Assembly: GCA_020051095.1 (NCBI GenBank)
Contig: JAGVJN010000011.1
Location: 1 to 51,126 of the forward strand
Length of the DNA stretch: 51,126 nt
Source of the DNA: Pseudomonadota bacterium
GTDB taxonomy: Bacteria; Pseudomonadota; Gammaproteobacteria; Legionellales; Legionellaceae
Reading direction: 5' to 3'
Shown in pieces: positions 9,705 through 18,149 of this stretch. Every line of letters begins with the position of its first letter. Position 1 is the first letter of the stretch. The notes below the pieces were generated by a model. That model was not told where the DNA came from. It did not search any database and saw only the letters and a list, made by a program, of their open reading frames with translations. The translations under genes were made by a program, and so were the position numbers.

Positions 9705-10661
9705 ATGACCCATCCAAGCATGGCAATACATGATGTTCAAGGGCTAACCACCTTATTGGCCGACGCCCGACGTGATGGTAATAAAGCATTACCTGAGGCG
9801 GCGCGCCAGTTTGAAGCGTTGTTTTTGCAAACGTTATTAAATACCATGCGTTCAAGCCAAAAAGTATTAGACGAAGACAGTCCGTTTCGATCAGCCGCAC
9901 AGGACACCTTTCAAGAAATGCTTGATGGTCAATTTGCGATGGAAATTAGTCAGGGCAAAGGGATTGGGTTAAGCCAAATGATGATTCAGCAATTGTCGAA
10001 GCAGCAAGCAAGCGAACCATCCGAAATCAAACCGTTGATTTCGGCTCCCATCGCTTTAGGATTATCAACACAGCAAAAAGCGAATCAACCAACAGAAATT
10101 AACCCACTGAGCGCGCCAGCATCATTGCCACCCGCTAAGGACTCAACAAACCTTGCTGATTATGTGATTGACTTTGTTAAGCAATTAAAGCCCTATGCAG
10201 AGCAAGCGGCCTCGGTGCTTGGTATTGATGAGAAAATGTTGATCGCGCAAGCGGCACTTGAAACAGGTTGGGGTGTATTCACAGCAAAGGATAGTCAAGG
10301 CAATAGCTCGCATAATCTATTTAATATCAAGGCAAAGCAAACCGATAGTAATGCTGTAAAAATTAAAACAACGGAGTTTTTGGCCGATAAACCTATTAAG
10401 ATGAATCAATACTTTAAGCGATACGACAATATGGAAGAAAGTTTTAAGGACTTTGTTAACTTAATCAAAGGATCGCAACGTTATCAAGAAGCGCTCAATC
10501 ATCACGGCAATAGTGAGCATTTCATTCAAGGATTGCAAAAAGCGGGGTATGCGACAGACCCTAGTTATGCAGATAAGATTTTACAAATTTATCGTAATCC
10601 AAACTTACAAGCAGCGATGGAACACGTTGCTAATGTTATGCAGCAGGGAGATAAATCATGA
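9705..10661 (+). CDS. flgJ: Flagellar rod-assembly protein / peptidoglycan hydrolase FlgJ
   Basis: FlgJ is bifunctional: the N-terminal part caps the growing rod and the C-terminal part cuts peptidoglycan so the rod can pass. Residues about 1-100 match the rod-binding domain (ARQFEALFLQTLLNTMRSS). Residues about 155-318 form a glucosaminidase-type domain with AALETGWGVF, containing the expected catalytic Glu, and a YDNMEESFKDFVNLI segment. The linker between them is rich in Pro, Ser and Gln. At 318 residues it is the usual two-domain size. GGAGAAATC precedes the start, and its end overlaps flgK by four bases (ATGA). Confidence 0.95.
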   Translation: MTHPSMAIHDVQGLTTLLADARRDGNKALPEAARQFEALFLQTLLNTMRSSQKVLDEDSPFRSAAQDTFQEMLDGQFAMEISQGKGIGLSQMMIQQLSKQQASEPSEIKPLISAPIALGLSTQQKANQPTEINPLSAPASLPPAKDSTNLADYVIDFVKQLKPYAEQAASVLGIDEKMLIAQAALETGWGVFTAKDSQGNSSHNLFNIKAKQTDSNAVKIKTTEFLADKPIKMNQYFKRYDNMEESFKDFVNLIKGSQRYQEALNHHGNSEHFIQGLQKAGYATDPSYADKILQIYRNPNLQAAMEHVANVMQQGDKS

Positions 10662-12604
10662 CGGATATGTTATCAATTGCGGTGTCGGGTTTAAATGCGT
10701 TTCAACGTGGTTTAGATATTAGCAGTAACAATGTCATGAATGCCCATACCCCTGGCTATTCCCGACAATCGGTGATATTAAGTGGTAGCAAACCTCAGTT
10801 GGTAGCTGGTTCGTTTATTGGAACCGGTGTATCGTTTGATGGCGTCTATCGTAATAGCGATCGCTTCGCCGATATGCAAGTTCGCCAAACATTAACGGCG
10901 ATGTCGCAGTATGATGCCTTTTATCAACAGGCATTGCAGATCGATAAGTTATTATCGGGAGATGGCACTTCCGTTTCAGCCAGCATGCAAGACTTTTTTA
11001 ATACAATCTCTCAATTGAATGAAAACCCTGACAGTATTTCTTCTCGCAATGTCATGTTAAAGCAAAGTGAATTGCTCGTGAATCAGTTTAATCGAATGCA
11101 ACAGCAACTCGATGATCAAGTCCGAGGGAATCAAACGCAAATCGAATTAACGGCTAATCAAATTAATTCAATCAGTTCACGCATCGTTGAAATTAACAAA
11201 CAATTGCGATTATCCCCTAACTCGCCTGATCTGCTGGATAAACGAGATGAATTATTAAAAGAATTGTCTCAGTATACTTCAGTCAGTACGACTGAAACCG
11301 ATACAGGGGCGGTGAATGTGTTTATTGGAAAAGGGCAGGGATTAGTTGTTGGAAGCACTCGCCAAGTTTTAGAAATTCAACCGTCGCCGGCAGGTGAAGT
11401 GGGCACGCAAATATTTCTCAATAATGGCAGTGGTTCGATTAATATTACGGAAAGCATTACAACAGGAAAGCTTGGTGGTTTGCTTGAGTATGAAAGCAAT
11501 ATTCTGGATAAGGCAAATCTACTGTTAGGCCAAATGGCTATCGGTATGGCCATGGCTTTTAACCAACAACATCATCTTGGCGTGGATTTGAATGATAATT
11601 TAGGTGGGGACTTCTTCACCGATTTTAATGACCCAACGTTACAACTTAACCGTTCTATTGCGGCTCCCACCAACGCGGGAACAGGGGTTTTATCGGTAGA
11701 AATAACAGACATCGGCCAAACAAAGTTAAGTGATTACCAATTGGTCGTTAGTGATACAGCAACCAATGAAGTGCGGGTCATACGACAATCCGATGGACAG
11801 TCTTTCACGTTGAATTGGACTGATACGCCACCAGCGCCACCGGCAGGACAGGTGGTCATAGATGGCTTACGAATTACCTTTGATGACGTTGGCAATCTGG
11901 TTGATAATGACAGCTATTCGTTGACGCCATTACGGGATGCGGCTGGGCAATTAGGCCTCGAAGTCAATGATCCCTCTCAAATTGCTTTGGCTGCTGCCGT
12001 ACGAACTGAAAGCCCATTGAGCAATACTGGTACTGGTAAAATTAATCTTGGGACGGTGCTAAACACGACGGAAGTGCAAAAAGATTATCGAATTGAGTTT
12101 CTTGGGCCAAACCAATACCAAATCGTTAATGTCACCGACGCCATAACCACAGGTCCTTTTGCTTATACTCCCAATCAAGATAATGAGATTTTTATCCCCG
12201 ATGGGGTAACGCCTTCATATTCAGTCATTATTTCAGGGGCGCCGGATACGGGAGATATGTTTAACATGACCTATAATTCGGGCAGTGCGGGTGATAATCG
12301 GAACGGACTACTGTTAAATGATATTCAAGGCAGTAAGTTATTTGAAAGTGGAAGCGCAACGTTGTTTGATAAATACGCGGGTTTAGTGGCTGATGTGGGT
12401 GGAAGTACTTATTCGGCTCAACTTCGCTTTGAATCTGCCGATATATTACATAAGCAAGCAGTGGATTATCGAGAAAGTATCAGTGGTGTTAATTTAGATG
12501 AAGAAGCAGCGAACATCTTGCGATTCCAACAAGCCTATCAGGCAGCAGGTCAATTGTTACGCATTTCATCGGAAATATTAAATGTCCTTTACCAGGCGTT
12601 TTAA
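10658..12604 (+). CDS. flgK: Flagellar hook-filament junction protein FlgK (HAP1)
   Basis: FlgK forms the first junction layer between hook and filament. The 648-residue protein has the N-terminal axial motif (AVSGLNAFQRGLDISSNNVM, NAHTPGYSRQS) and a coiled region at about 100-215. The long variable outer region is followed by the C-terminal motif in which GVNLDEEAANILRFQQAYQA can be read. The start overlaps the flgJ stop as ATGA, so translation is probably coupled. No separate sigma-28 element is visible directly before it. Confidence 0.96.
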   Translation: MTDMLSIAVSGLNAFQRGLDISSNNVMNAHTPGYSRQSVILSGSKPQLVAGSFIGTGVSFDGVYRNSDRFADMQVRQTLTAMSQYDAFYQQALQIDKLLSGDGTSVSASMQDFFNTISQLNENPDSISSRNVMLKQSELLVNQFNRMQQQLDDQVRGNQTQIELTANQINSISSRIVEINKQLRLSPNSPDLLDKRDELLKELSQYTSVSTTETDTGAVNVFIGKGQGLVVGSTRQVLEIQPSPAGEVGTQIFLNNGSGSINITESITTGKLGGLLEYESNILDKANLLLGQMAIGMAMAFNQQHHLGVDLNDNLGGDFFTDFNDPTLQLNRSIAAPTNAGTGVLSVEITDIGQTKLSDYQLVVSDTATNEVRVIRQSDGQSFTLNWTDTPPAPPAGQVVIDGLRITFDDVGNLVDNDSYSLTPLRDAAGQLGLEVNDPSQIALAAAVRTESPLSNTGTGKINLGTVLNTTEVQKDYRIEFLGPNQYQIVNVTDAITTGPFAYTPNQDNEIFIPDGVTPSYSVIISGAPDTGDMFNMTYNSGSAGDNRNGLLLNDIQGSKLFESGSATLFDKYAGLVADVGGSTYSAQLRFESADILHKQAVDYRESISGVNLDEEAANILRFQQAYQAAGQLLRISSEILNVLYQAF

Positions 12605-12637
12605 ACAAATTGTATTCATCAGACACAAGGTGATGGT

Positions 12638-13867
12638 ATGAGAATTTCGACAAATCAAATATTTTTACGTGGTGTCAACTCGATGCAGGTTCAACAGCAA
12701 CGGTTATTAGAGTTGCAACAACAAGTATCCACTGGTAAACGCGTTCAGTTTCCCTCGGATGATCCCATTGCCGCTGCGCAAATCGAACAGTTAAACAAAC
12801 GAATCGATTCCGCAACCCGACTTAAAGATAACAATGAGTCAGCGAAAGGAATTTTAAGCTTTGAAGAAAGTATTTTAGATAACTCAATTAATGTAATACA
12901 ACGGCTAAGGGAGCTTCAATTGCAAGCAAGCAATAGTGCTCTGTCTGATGAAGATAGGAAAACAATCGCTGCTGAAGCACGTTCGTTACAAGATCAATTA
13001 GTTAGTCTTGCTAATACCCAAGACAGTGATGGATCGTATATTTTTTCGGGTTCGCGAACCAACGTGGCGACAATCTCTCGAAACGGGGCTGGTCAATTTG
13101 TCTATGGTGGTGATGAATTAATTCTTCGCCAGGATGTGACGCTTGGTTTAAGAGTGGCTTTAAATGACACCGGCTCAGACTTATATATGCGTTTACCTAA
13201 TGGAAATGGTCGTTTTACGGTCACTCAACCAGGAAATGCGGGAACCGTCGTGGCAACGTCAGGTGCAGTGACACAAGAAGCTTCCTATGTCGAAGATGAC
13301 TATACGGTTTCATTTACTACGAATACGGCAGGGGATATGGTTGTGTTGGTGTCAGGTGCTGTCAGTGGTAATATTATTCCACCAACCGGGCTACCAGATG
13401 ATGCGCCCTTGTATGAGAGCGGCAATACCATCAGCTTTAATGGTATTGAAATCAAATTTACCGGTGTCCCACAAGCGGGGGATAGTTTTTCCTTGCAGCC
13501 TTCCGTTAATGAGTCAGTGTTTGCAACCATCGACAGAATGGTAGCCAACTTAGAGAAGTCCAGCGTGAATAATTTTGATAAGGCAGCTATTCAAACCGAA
13601 AATAACCAAATGATGGAACAATTGGATACGGCCTTGGATAACCTTCTCAACCATCAAGCCGATGTGGGTGCAAGGCTAAATCAATTGGATATTGCTGAAT
13701 TTGTTAACCAAGATCTGATTGATACATCCATTGAAATAAAAACAAAGCTAGAAGATGTTGATTTACCCTCTGTTGCGGTTGAACTTAATCTTCAGCGTAT
13801 CTACTTGCAAGCCGCGCAGCAGACGTTTGCGATGATCCAAGGACTGTCGGCATTTAATTTCTTATAA
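12638..13867 (+). CDS. flgL: Flagellar hook-filament junction protein FlgL (HAP3)
   Basis: FlgL is the second junction protein, directly under the flagellin filament. The 409-residue protein starts MRISTNQIFLRGVNSMQVQQ and has the flagellin-like N-terminal motif (QQVSTGKRVQFPSDDPIAAA). The middle is variable and beta-rich, and the C-terminal helices read VAVELNLQRIYLQAAQQTFA. It is longer than the enterobacterial protein because of the middle domain, as is common in Legionella and Pseudomonas relatives. It is the last gene of the operon; a hairpin follows at 13888-13909. Confidence 0.95.
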   Translation: MRISTNQIFLRGVNSMQVQQQRLLELQQQVSTGKRVQFPSDDPIAAAQIEQLNKRIDSATRLKDNNESAKGILSFEESILDNSINVIQRLRELQLQASNSALSDEDRKTIAAEARSLQDQLVSLANTQDSDGSYIFSGSRTNVATISRNGAGQFVYGGDELILRQDVTLGLRVALNDTGSDLYMRLPNGNGRFTVTQPGNAGTVVATSGAVTQEASYVEDDYTVSFTTNTAGDMVVLVSGAVSGNIIPPTGLPDDAPLYESGNTISFNGIEIKFTGVPQAGDSFSLQPSVNESVFATIDRMVANLEKSSVNNFDKAAIQTENNQMMEQLDTALDNLLNHQADVGARLNQLDIAEFVNQDLIDTSIEIKTKLEDVDLPSVAVELNLQRIYLQAAQQTFAMIQGLSAFNFL

Positions 13868-13887
13868 GAATCCTTTATCTGAAAGTA

Positions 13888-13909
13888 GCTGATAGTGAAA
13901 GCTATCAGC
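13888..13909 (+). terminator. Hairpin after flgL
   Basis: GCTGATAG and CTATCAGC form a perfect 8-bp stem around a 6-base loop, 20 bp after the flgL stop. No clear run of T follows, so it may be a weak terminator or an mRNA 3'-end stabiliser. Confidence 0.45.
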
Positions 13910-13976
13910 CAATGCTTAAAATTTGCAGGATTTCTCTATCAATTCCTTCTTTTTTCATAGATTTGGGATTTTCTCG

Positions 13977-14003
13977 TAAAGCGATTTTTTCTCAAAACGA
14001 TAG
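13977..14003 (+). promoter_or_regulatory. Sigma-28 (FliA)-like promoter before the secreted cysteine-rich gene
   Basis: TAAAG at 13977-13981 and CGATA at 13998-14002 are separated by 16 bases, exactly the spacing seen in the flagellin promoter of this window (TAAAG-N16-CGATA). The flanking bases of the extended consensus are not conserved (CGA instead of TTT; AA instead of GC). Transcription would begin near 14010, leaving a leader of about 85 bases. Confidence 0.5.
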
Positions 14004-14096
14004 TTAACAAATTTTCAATTGAATCTTGAGTTGATTATGATATCTTTCTCAACTCATCGATATGTCGATGATTAATAATAAAAAATGGAGTAAAAT

Positions 14097-14399
14097 ATGA
14101 AAGCAGTACTAAAAGTTGTATGTTTGTTCTTTGTTATCTTTGTTCAAAGTAGCTTTGCAGCGAGTTGTGATATTGATAAAGGGCAAATGTATGACCAAAT
14201 TTCAAAATACGGTTCTATCAGCACCAAAGGTTGTCCCTTTAACGCGTTTGGTTGGGGAGTTGTCTCCATTACCAATCCTGTGGCATCTTCGGGTAGTTGC
14301 AGTGCAACTTGTTCCTATGCAAGTGGCCCCGGTTCTCAAGGTGTTTCTTGTTCTTGGGAGAAAGGAAATTGGGGTGATACCCTAACTTGTGGGAATTAA
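14097..14399 (+). CDS. Small secreted cysteine-rich protein, family not recognised
   Basis: The 100-residue product starts with a clear Sec signal peptide (MKAVLKVVCLFFVIFVQSSFA, cleavage after the Ala-Phe-Ala-Ala region). The mature part of about 78 residues has cysteines in CDID, KGCPF, GSCSATC, VSCSW and LTCGN, an even number (six) that could form three disulfides. It is rich in Gly and Ser with two Trp. I do not recognise a domain. GGAG precedes the ATG at a good distance. The gene stands alone between flgL and a strong hairpin, and the sigma-28-like element upstream suggests it is made together with the flagellar filament. A role at the cell surface or outside the cell is inference. Confidence 0.75.
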   Translation: MKAVLKVVCLFFVIFVQSSFAASCDIDKGQMYDQISKYGSISTKGCPFNAFGWGVVSITNPVASSGSCSATCSYASGPGSQGVSCSWEKGNWGDTLTCGN

Positions 14400-14415
14400 T
14401 TGATATAGAGAGATA

Positions 14416-14450
14416 CCACACTAGCCCACATTAGCTGTAGGCTAGTGTGG
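14416..14450 (+). terminator. Strong inverted repeat after the secreted cysteine-rich gene
   Basis: CCACACTAGCC and GGCTAGTGTGG form a perfect 11-bp stem with a 13-base loop, 17 bp after the stop codon. There is no T-run, so intrinsic termination is not certain. It also lies downstream of the minus-strand gene ending at 14541 and may serve both. Confidence 0.5.
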
Positions 14451-14540
14451 GAGTGCTATCCTTATGCGCTGGGTAAGTATGGGCTATTGCTACAGCGAAC
14501 GGGAATAGTGTTAGCGTTTTGACTTAATTTGGGGATATCA

Positions 14541-16832
14541 TTAAGCAATCGGTGTTTCGATGATTGGAAGGTCGCCTGTAGGGCCACTTGCGCTGATAAC
14601 TTGCACATAGACGCCCGGATCGCTGCTAAATTCATATAGTTTACCGGCATTACCCGAGTTAGATATTTCGGCCGCATTTTTTAGGGTTACCTTATCAAAT
14701 TCATCACCCACAATCTGTAACACAGGTACTTCATTATCATCGACGGTGATGGTTAAGGTATTTTCTGATTCATCGATTAAACTAAACACGGCTTCTGCAT
14801 CCAGCGTAATCGAATTGATGGCTTGGTTTCCTTCGCCGGTCATATCGATTTTTTCCCAGCCACCGGCAAAATGATCTTTAAAAAATTGTGCATCAAACGA
14901 CATGTTGCCATAACCATCTAGCTTTATTGTATCTAAGCCAGTTCCTCCCGAAAATTGGCTTTGGTCGTCGAGCTCAACATCTTCGTTACTAATTAGTAAC
15001 ATGTCATTGCCTGCATTGAAATCAAGTATGCCCGCACTTTCAGCAATATCAATTTGCAAGGTTTCTTCGACTTCAACCATATAATTGACATGGTCAAAAT
15101 CGCTTTGTAACCCATTTTCATCAACAACATAACCACTAAATATCCGAACACCATCTGTTCCGCTTTCGGTGGAGGGTTTAAAAATGAGTGATTGTGCAAG
15201 AAGCTCATACGCTCCAGCAGGCGCAAACGTTGCCTCGCTTTCACCCTGAGCAAGAAATGTATAGGTAATCGCGTTGCCATCGATGGATAATTCATAATCG
15301 AATTGATAATTAATATCGTCATAGACAACAGTCAGCTCACCCTGAGAGCCTAGCACTGTCAATGTGTTATTGCTTTCTTTGAAGTTAATGACATCATTTT
15401 CGAGTAGATTCGATGCAATTAAAGTCAACGAAGCTATCATGGCATTGTCTGCAACGTTTATGGCACGCACGATAGGTCGGCTATCACCAACAAATGATGC
15501 TAAATCATTATTAAAATCAACACTGAATATAATATCTTCATAATCATTATCACCGCCATTTAATAGGTCTTCAAATCCCACAATCAGCTTACCTCGAAGC
15601 GTTTCTGCAATGTTGTTGTTAAACGATACGCCACTTAATGAATGGGTTATGCCATCACTACTGAGTGAATCATCATGGGTAAAATACAATCCTCGACCTT
15701 CAAACACCACAAAATTGTCGCCATCATTAAACGTAACTAAGGCGGTACCGTTATTGATAGAAAGTTCAATATGCTCATTGAGTTCGTACATATCCTCATA
15801 GGTCTTTAAGCTATTTTTTTCATTGTTACTTAAATAGTTAAACCCATCGCCAATTAAGAAAAATCCGACAGCCACTCCTTCAGGCACGCTTTCGATGGTA
15901 TAACTCACAGATTGTTTTAAAGTATTGGCACCAAAAGGTTGAGAAATAAGATTGTTGCCACTTTGACTGGAGTTGATCCATAGTAACCCCGAATTTTCTT
16001 TCCCGGTAAGGATTTCACCTGTGCTGGGATCAAATAAGTAATATCCAATGATGTTTTGGTAACCAGCTCCTTCACGAATAAATGATACGGTAATATCGCT
16101 TTCAACACGCATGGCTATATTGGATAAATCAACACCATTGATAGGAACGCTGTTAACCGCCTTCCCATCTCTTGATTGATTTAATAGATATTCAGCGACC
16201 TCGGAACTTCCATAAGGACTTGAGTCTAACCCACTGCGAGATAATGAAATTAAGTCATTGCTATGCATTTGTACGGTAGGTGGAAGTATCGCGGATGTTA
16301 CTTGGCCTACTGTAGTGCTACTTACGCTGGCAAAGCTACTTTCGCTACTCTCACTATTAGGTTGGTATAACAGTGTTTTACTGCCGAATGTCGTTGTACT
16401 TTGTTCAAAATTGGATGTCTCATAACCTGCTGAAACAGCGCCTAAGCTATAAGAAGGTTGTTGAATAAAAAAATTAGCACCACCCGATTGGGGAAGTGCT
16501 TCACCCGCTGTGGGATCATCCAAGGATGCTAATATATCGCCAATGTCCTTTCCTTCATTTAACCCTTCTTCAATGAGTTGATGCTCTTTCAATTTGCCAG
16601 CAGGAACTTCCGATTTTTCCGATGATTTAACCGGAATACTAGTGTAGTCGGAAAGTTTGGTGAGAGGGTTATCCCCCATTTGTATAAATGCATTCCCACT
16701 AAGAAGCGTAAGCGTATCGTCGGCGCTTATTTCCTCACCTTGCAATGCCAGGTGGGATTGCCCGTTAGCGCTTATTTTCAGTAATAATCCGTGAATCGCT
16801 TTAATATGTCCATAGGAAGCACTTGATGACAT
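14541..16832 (-). CDS. Type I-secreted adhesin-like protein with LapA-type retention module and DUF4114
   Basis: This is a 763-residue acidic protein. Residues about 1-125 look like the N-terminal retention module of LapA-type biofilm adhesins: a start like MSSSASYGHIKAIHG, a beta-rich segment, a helix, then DILASLDDPTAGEALPQSGG. In that family the module plugs the outer-membrane TolC-like channel until the protease LapG cuts at an Ala-Ala site; no Ala-Ala is seen here. Residues about 310-425 match DUF4114 (GFEDLLNGGDNDYEDIIFSV). The C-terminal 160 residues contain one RTX-like GGTGLDTI and resemble the type I secretion target region. The long repeat array of large adhesins is absent. ATG 16832 has AAGGA seven bases upstream and was preferred to a start 14 codons earlier. 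No transporter genes are adjacent. Confidence 0.75.
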   Translation of the reverse strand: MSSSASYGHIKAIHGLLLKISANGQSHLALQGEEISADDTLTLLSGNAFIQMGDNPLTKLSDYTSIPVKSSEKSEVPAGKLKEHQLIEEGLNEGKDIGDILASLDDPTAGEALPQSGGANFFIQQPSYSLGAVSAGYETSNFEQSTTTFGSKTLLYQPNSESSESSFASVSSTTVGQVTSAILPPTVQMHSNDLISLSRSGLDSSPYGSSEVAEYLLNQSRDGKAVNSVPINGVDLSNIAMRVESDITVSFIREGAGYQNIIGYYLFDPSTGEILTGKENSGLLWINSSQSGNNLISQPFGANTLKQSVSYTIESVPEGVAVGFFLIGDGFNYLSNNEKNSLKTYEDMYELNEHIELSINNGTALVTFNDGDNFVVFEGRGLYFTHDDSLSSDGITHSLSGVSFNNNIAETLRGKLIVGFEDLLNGGDNDYEDIIFSVDFNNDLASFVGDSRPIVRAINVADNAMIASLTLIASNLLENDVINFKESNNTLTVLGSQGELTVVYDDINYQFDYELSIDGNAITYTFLAQGESEATFAPAGAYELLAQSLIFKPSTESGTDGVRIFSGYVVDENGLQSDFDHVNYMVEVEETLQIDIAESAGILDFNAGNDMLLISNEDVELDDQSQFSGGTGLDTIKLDGYGNMSFDAQFFKDHFAGGWEKIDMTGEGNQAINSITLDAEAVFSLIDESENTLTITVDDNEVPVLQIVGDEFDKVTLKNAAEISNSGNAGKLYEFSSDPGVYVQVISASGPTGDLPIIETPIA

Positions 16833-16875
16833 TTGTCTATCCTTATCGTTATTGTATGTAATAATTATAGACAAA
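16832..16875 (-). repeat. Inverted repeat at the promoter/start of the DUF4114 gene
   Basis: TTTGTCTAT at 16832-16840 and ATAGACAAA at 16867-16875 are perfect 9-bp arms. Read on the minus strand, one arm contains a TATAAT -10-like hexamer and the other covers the bases between AAGG and the A of the start codon. It is either an operator over the promoter or, if transcription starts further up, an mRNA hairpin over the ribosome-binding region. Confidence 0.5.
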
Positions 16876-16961
16876 AAAAGAGCAGAGTGTGCATAATAAA
16901 TCGTTAGCGTGGTTATGAACGACTTATAAAATTGGATTGGGCCATGTGCTGGCCCAATTTT

Positions 16962-17489
16962 CTAAGCAATTGTTCCTGCCTGAGCCGCTGCTGATAATAC
17001 GGCAGCTAAGCGTAGGGTGGTTTGGATAGCCTGCAGGGTGATCCCATGCTCGAGTAATTGCTTGATATGACTTTGAATACACATACCACAGCCATTTATG
17101 GCTGAAACAGCAAGGGCAAAGAGCTCAAAATCGTTTTGATCGATCCCATGCCCTCTGAGCCCATTCATTCGCAATCCAGCTGGCAAGCTCGATAACGTTT
17201 TATCGCCGGCTAAATGTATGGTTCGGTAATAGACGTTGTTCATTGCCATGATGGTTGTTGCTGTTTTAACCGCTTGGCGTAAATTTGACGAGTCAATGTC
17301 ATTCACAAACGCTTCATATAGCCTAATTTGCTCAGGATTGTTTAAGGCATAGGCAACTGCCAATGCTGATCCAAAAAATTGGGTTGCATTGAGACCTTGC
17401 TGCTCATACTGACTATGCAAATTACTCAAATTTAATTTGATGTCTTTTGCATAATCCGGAAGTGTATTTTTATATTGCTCAAAATTCAT
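16962..17489 (-). CDS. ahpD: Alkyl hydroperoxidase AhpD
   Basis: AhpD is the CxxC reductase partner that recycles AhpC in bacteria using the AhpC/AhpD pair. The 175 residues carry the catalytic ENGCGMCIQSH-type motif (Cys134 and Cys137, His141) and Glu122 upstream, matching the proton-relay residues of the Mycobacterium AhpD family. ATG 17489 was chosen because AAGGGGG lies five bases upstream; the frame extends further up into ahpC. The gene follows the ahpC stop by ten bases, so the two form an operon. Confidence 0.95.
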   Translation of the reverse strand: MNFEQYKNTLPDYAKDIKLNLSNLHSQYEQQGLNATQFFGSALAVAYALNNPEQIRLYEAFVNDIDSSNLRQAVKTATTIMAMNNVYYRTIHLAGDKTLSSLPAGLRMNGLRGHGIDQNDFELFALAVSAINGCGMCIQSHIKQLLEHGITLQAIQTTLRLAAVLSAAAQAGTIA

Positions 17490-17499
17490 ATCATCCCCC

Positions 17500-18054
17500 T
17501 TAAACATGCAACGTTTCTCCACCTATCTGCCTGTTGCATGGGCATAATTCATCCGTTTGCAAGGCATCTAAAATGCGTAAGATTTCCTGGGGGTTTCGAC
17601 CAACGTTCAACCCATTAACACTGACATGCTGAATGATGTTATCAGGATCGATGATAAAGGTTGCCCGTAATGAAACGCCTGAAGCGTCATCTCGAATTCC
17701 AAGGCCGTCTGTCAATTGCCCGCGACTGTCAGCAAAACTATATTGGTCAAGGTGATTAAGATCTGGATGGTCTCTGCGCCAGGCGAGTTTGGAAAATTCA
17801 TTATCAATGCTACCACCAAGCACAATCGCTTCTCTATCCGAAAATTCGGCATTTAATTTCGCAAATTCGACAATTTCCGTTGGACAGACAAAGGTAAAAT
17901 CCTTTGGATAAAAAAATAGGATTTTCCACTGGCCTGGAAAACTATCTTGAGTAATTTGTTCAAAGGCCGATTTGCCATTTTCTTCATGCTCATTAAAACC
18001 AGGTTTAACGGCGACCACCGAAAAATCAGGGATTTTTTGACCTACTGTTAGCAT
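17500..18054 (-). CDS. ahpC: Alkyl hydroperoxide reductase / peroxiredoxin AhpC
   Basis: This is a 2-Cys peroxiredoxin that reduces hydrogen and organic peroxides in the cytoplasm. The 184-residue protein has the peroxidatic cysteine in DFTFVCPTEIVEF (Cys57). Near the C-terminus, DELCPCNRQIGGETL supplies the resolving cysteines, a form close to the actinobacterial AhpC that works with AhpD rather than AhpF. An AAAGGAG sequence precedes the ATG. It is divergent from oxyR across 95 bp and co-transcribed with ahpD, as in the ahpC2D locus described in Legionella. Confidence 0.96.
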   Translation of the reverse strand: MLTVGQKIPDFSVVAVKPGFNEHEENGKSAFEQITQDSFPGQWKILFFYPKDFTFVCPTEIVEFAKLNAEFSDREAIVLGGSIDNEFSKLAWRRDHPDLNHLDQYSFADSRGQLTDGLGIRDDASGVSLRATFIIDPDNIIQHVSVNGLNVGRNPQEILRILDALQTDELCPCNRQIGGETLHV

Positions 18055-18149
18055 ACTTTGCTCCTTTATTAATGGTTACATTTAAACTATAGTGTTGTAT
18101 GATAATTAAATAAAATGAAATATATCGATAATCCTAATCGAAAAAAACG
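18055..18149 (+). promoter_or_regulatory. Divergent ahpC/oxyR control region
   Basis: This is a 95-bp AT-rich gap between divergent start codons. CTATAG at 18087-18092 and partly matching ATAG/TGAT blocks at about 11-bp spacing resemble pieces of an OxyR site, but the full four-block motif is not clear. Control of both genes by OxyR is inferred from the arrangement. Confidence 0.4.

Noticed and set aside
18087..18106. Full OxyR binding site between ahpC and oxyR
   Set aside because: Only partial ATAG/TGAT blocks are visible; the four-block motif is not complete enough to call.
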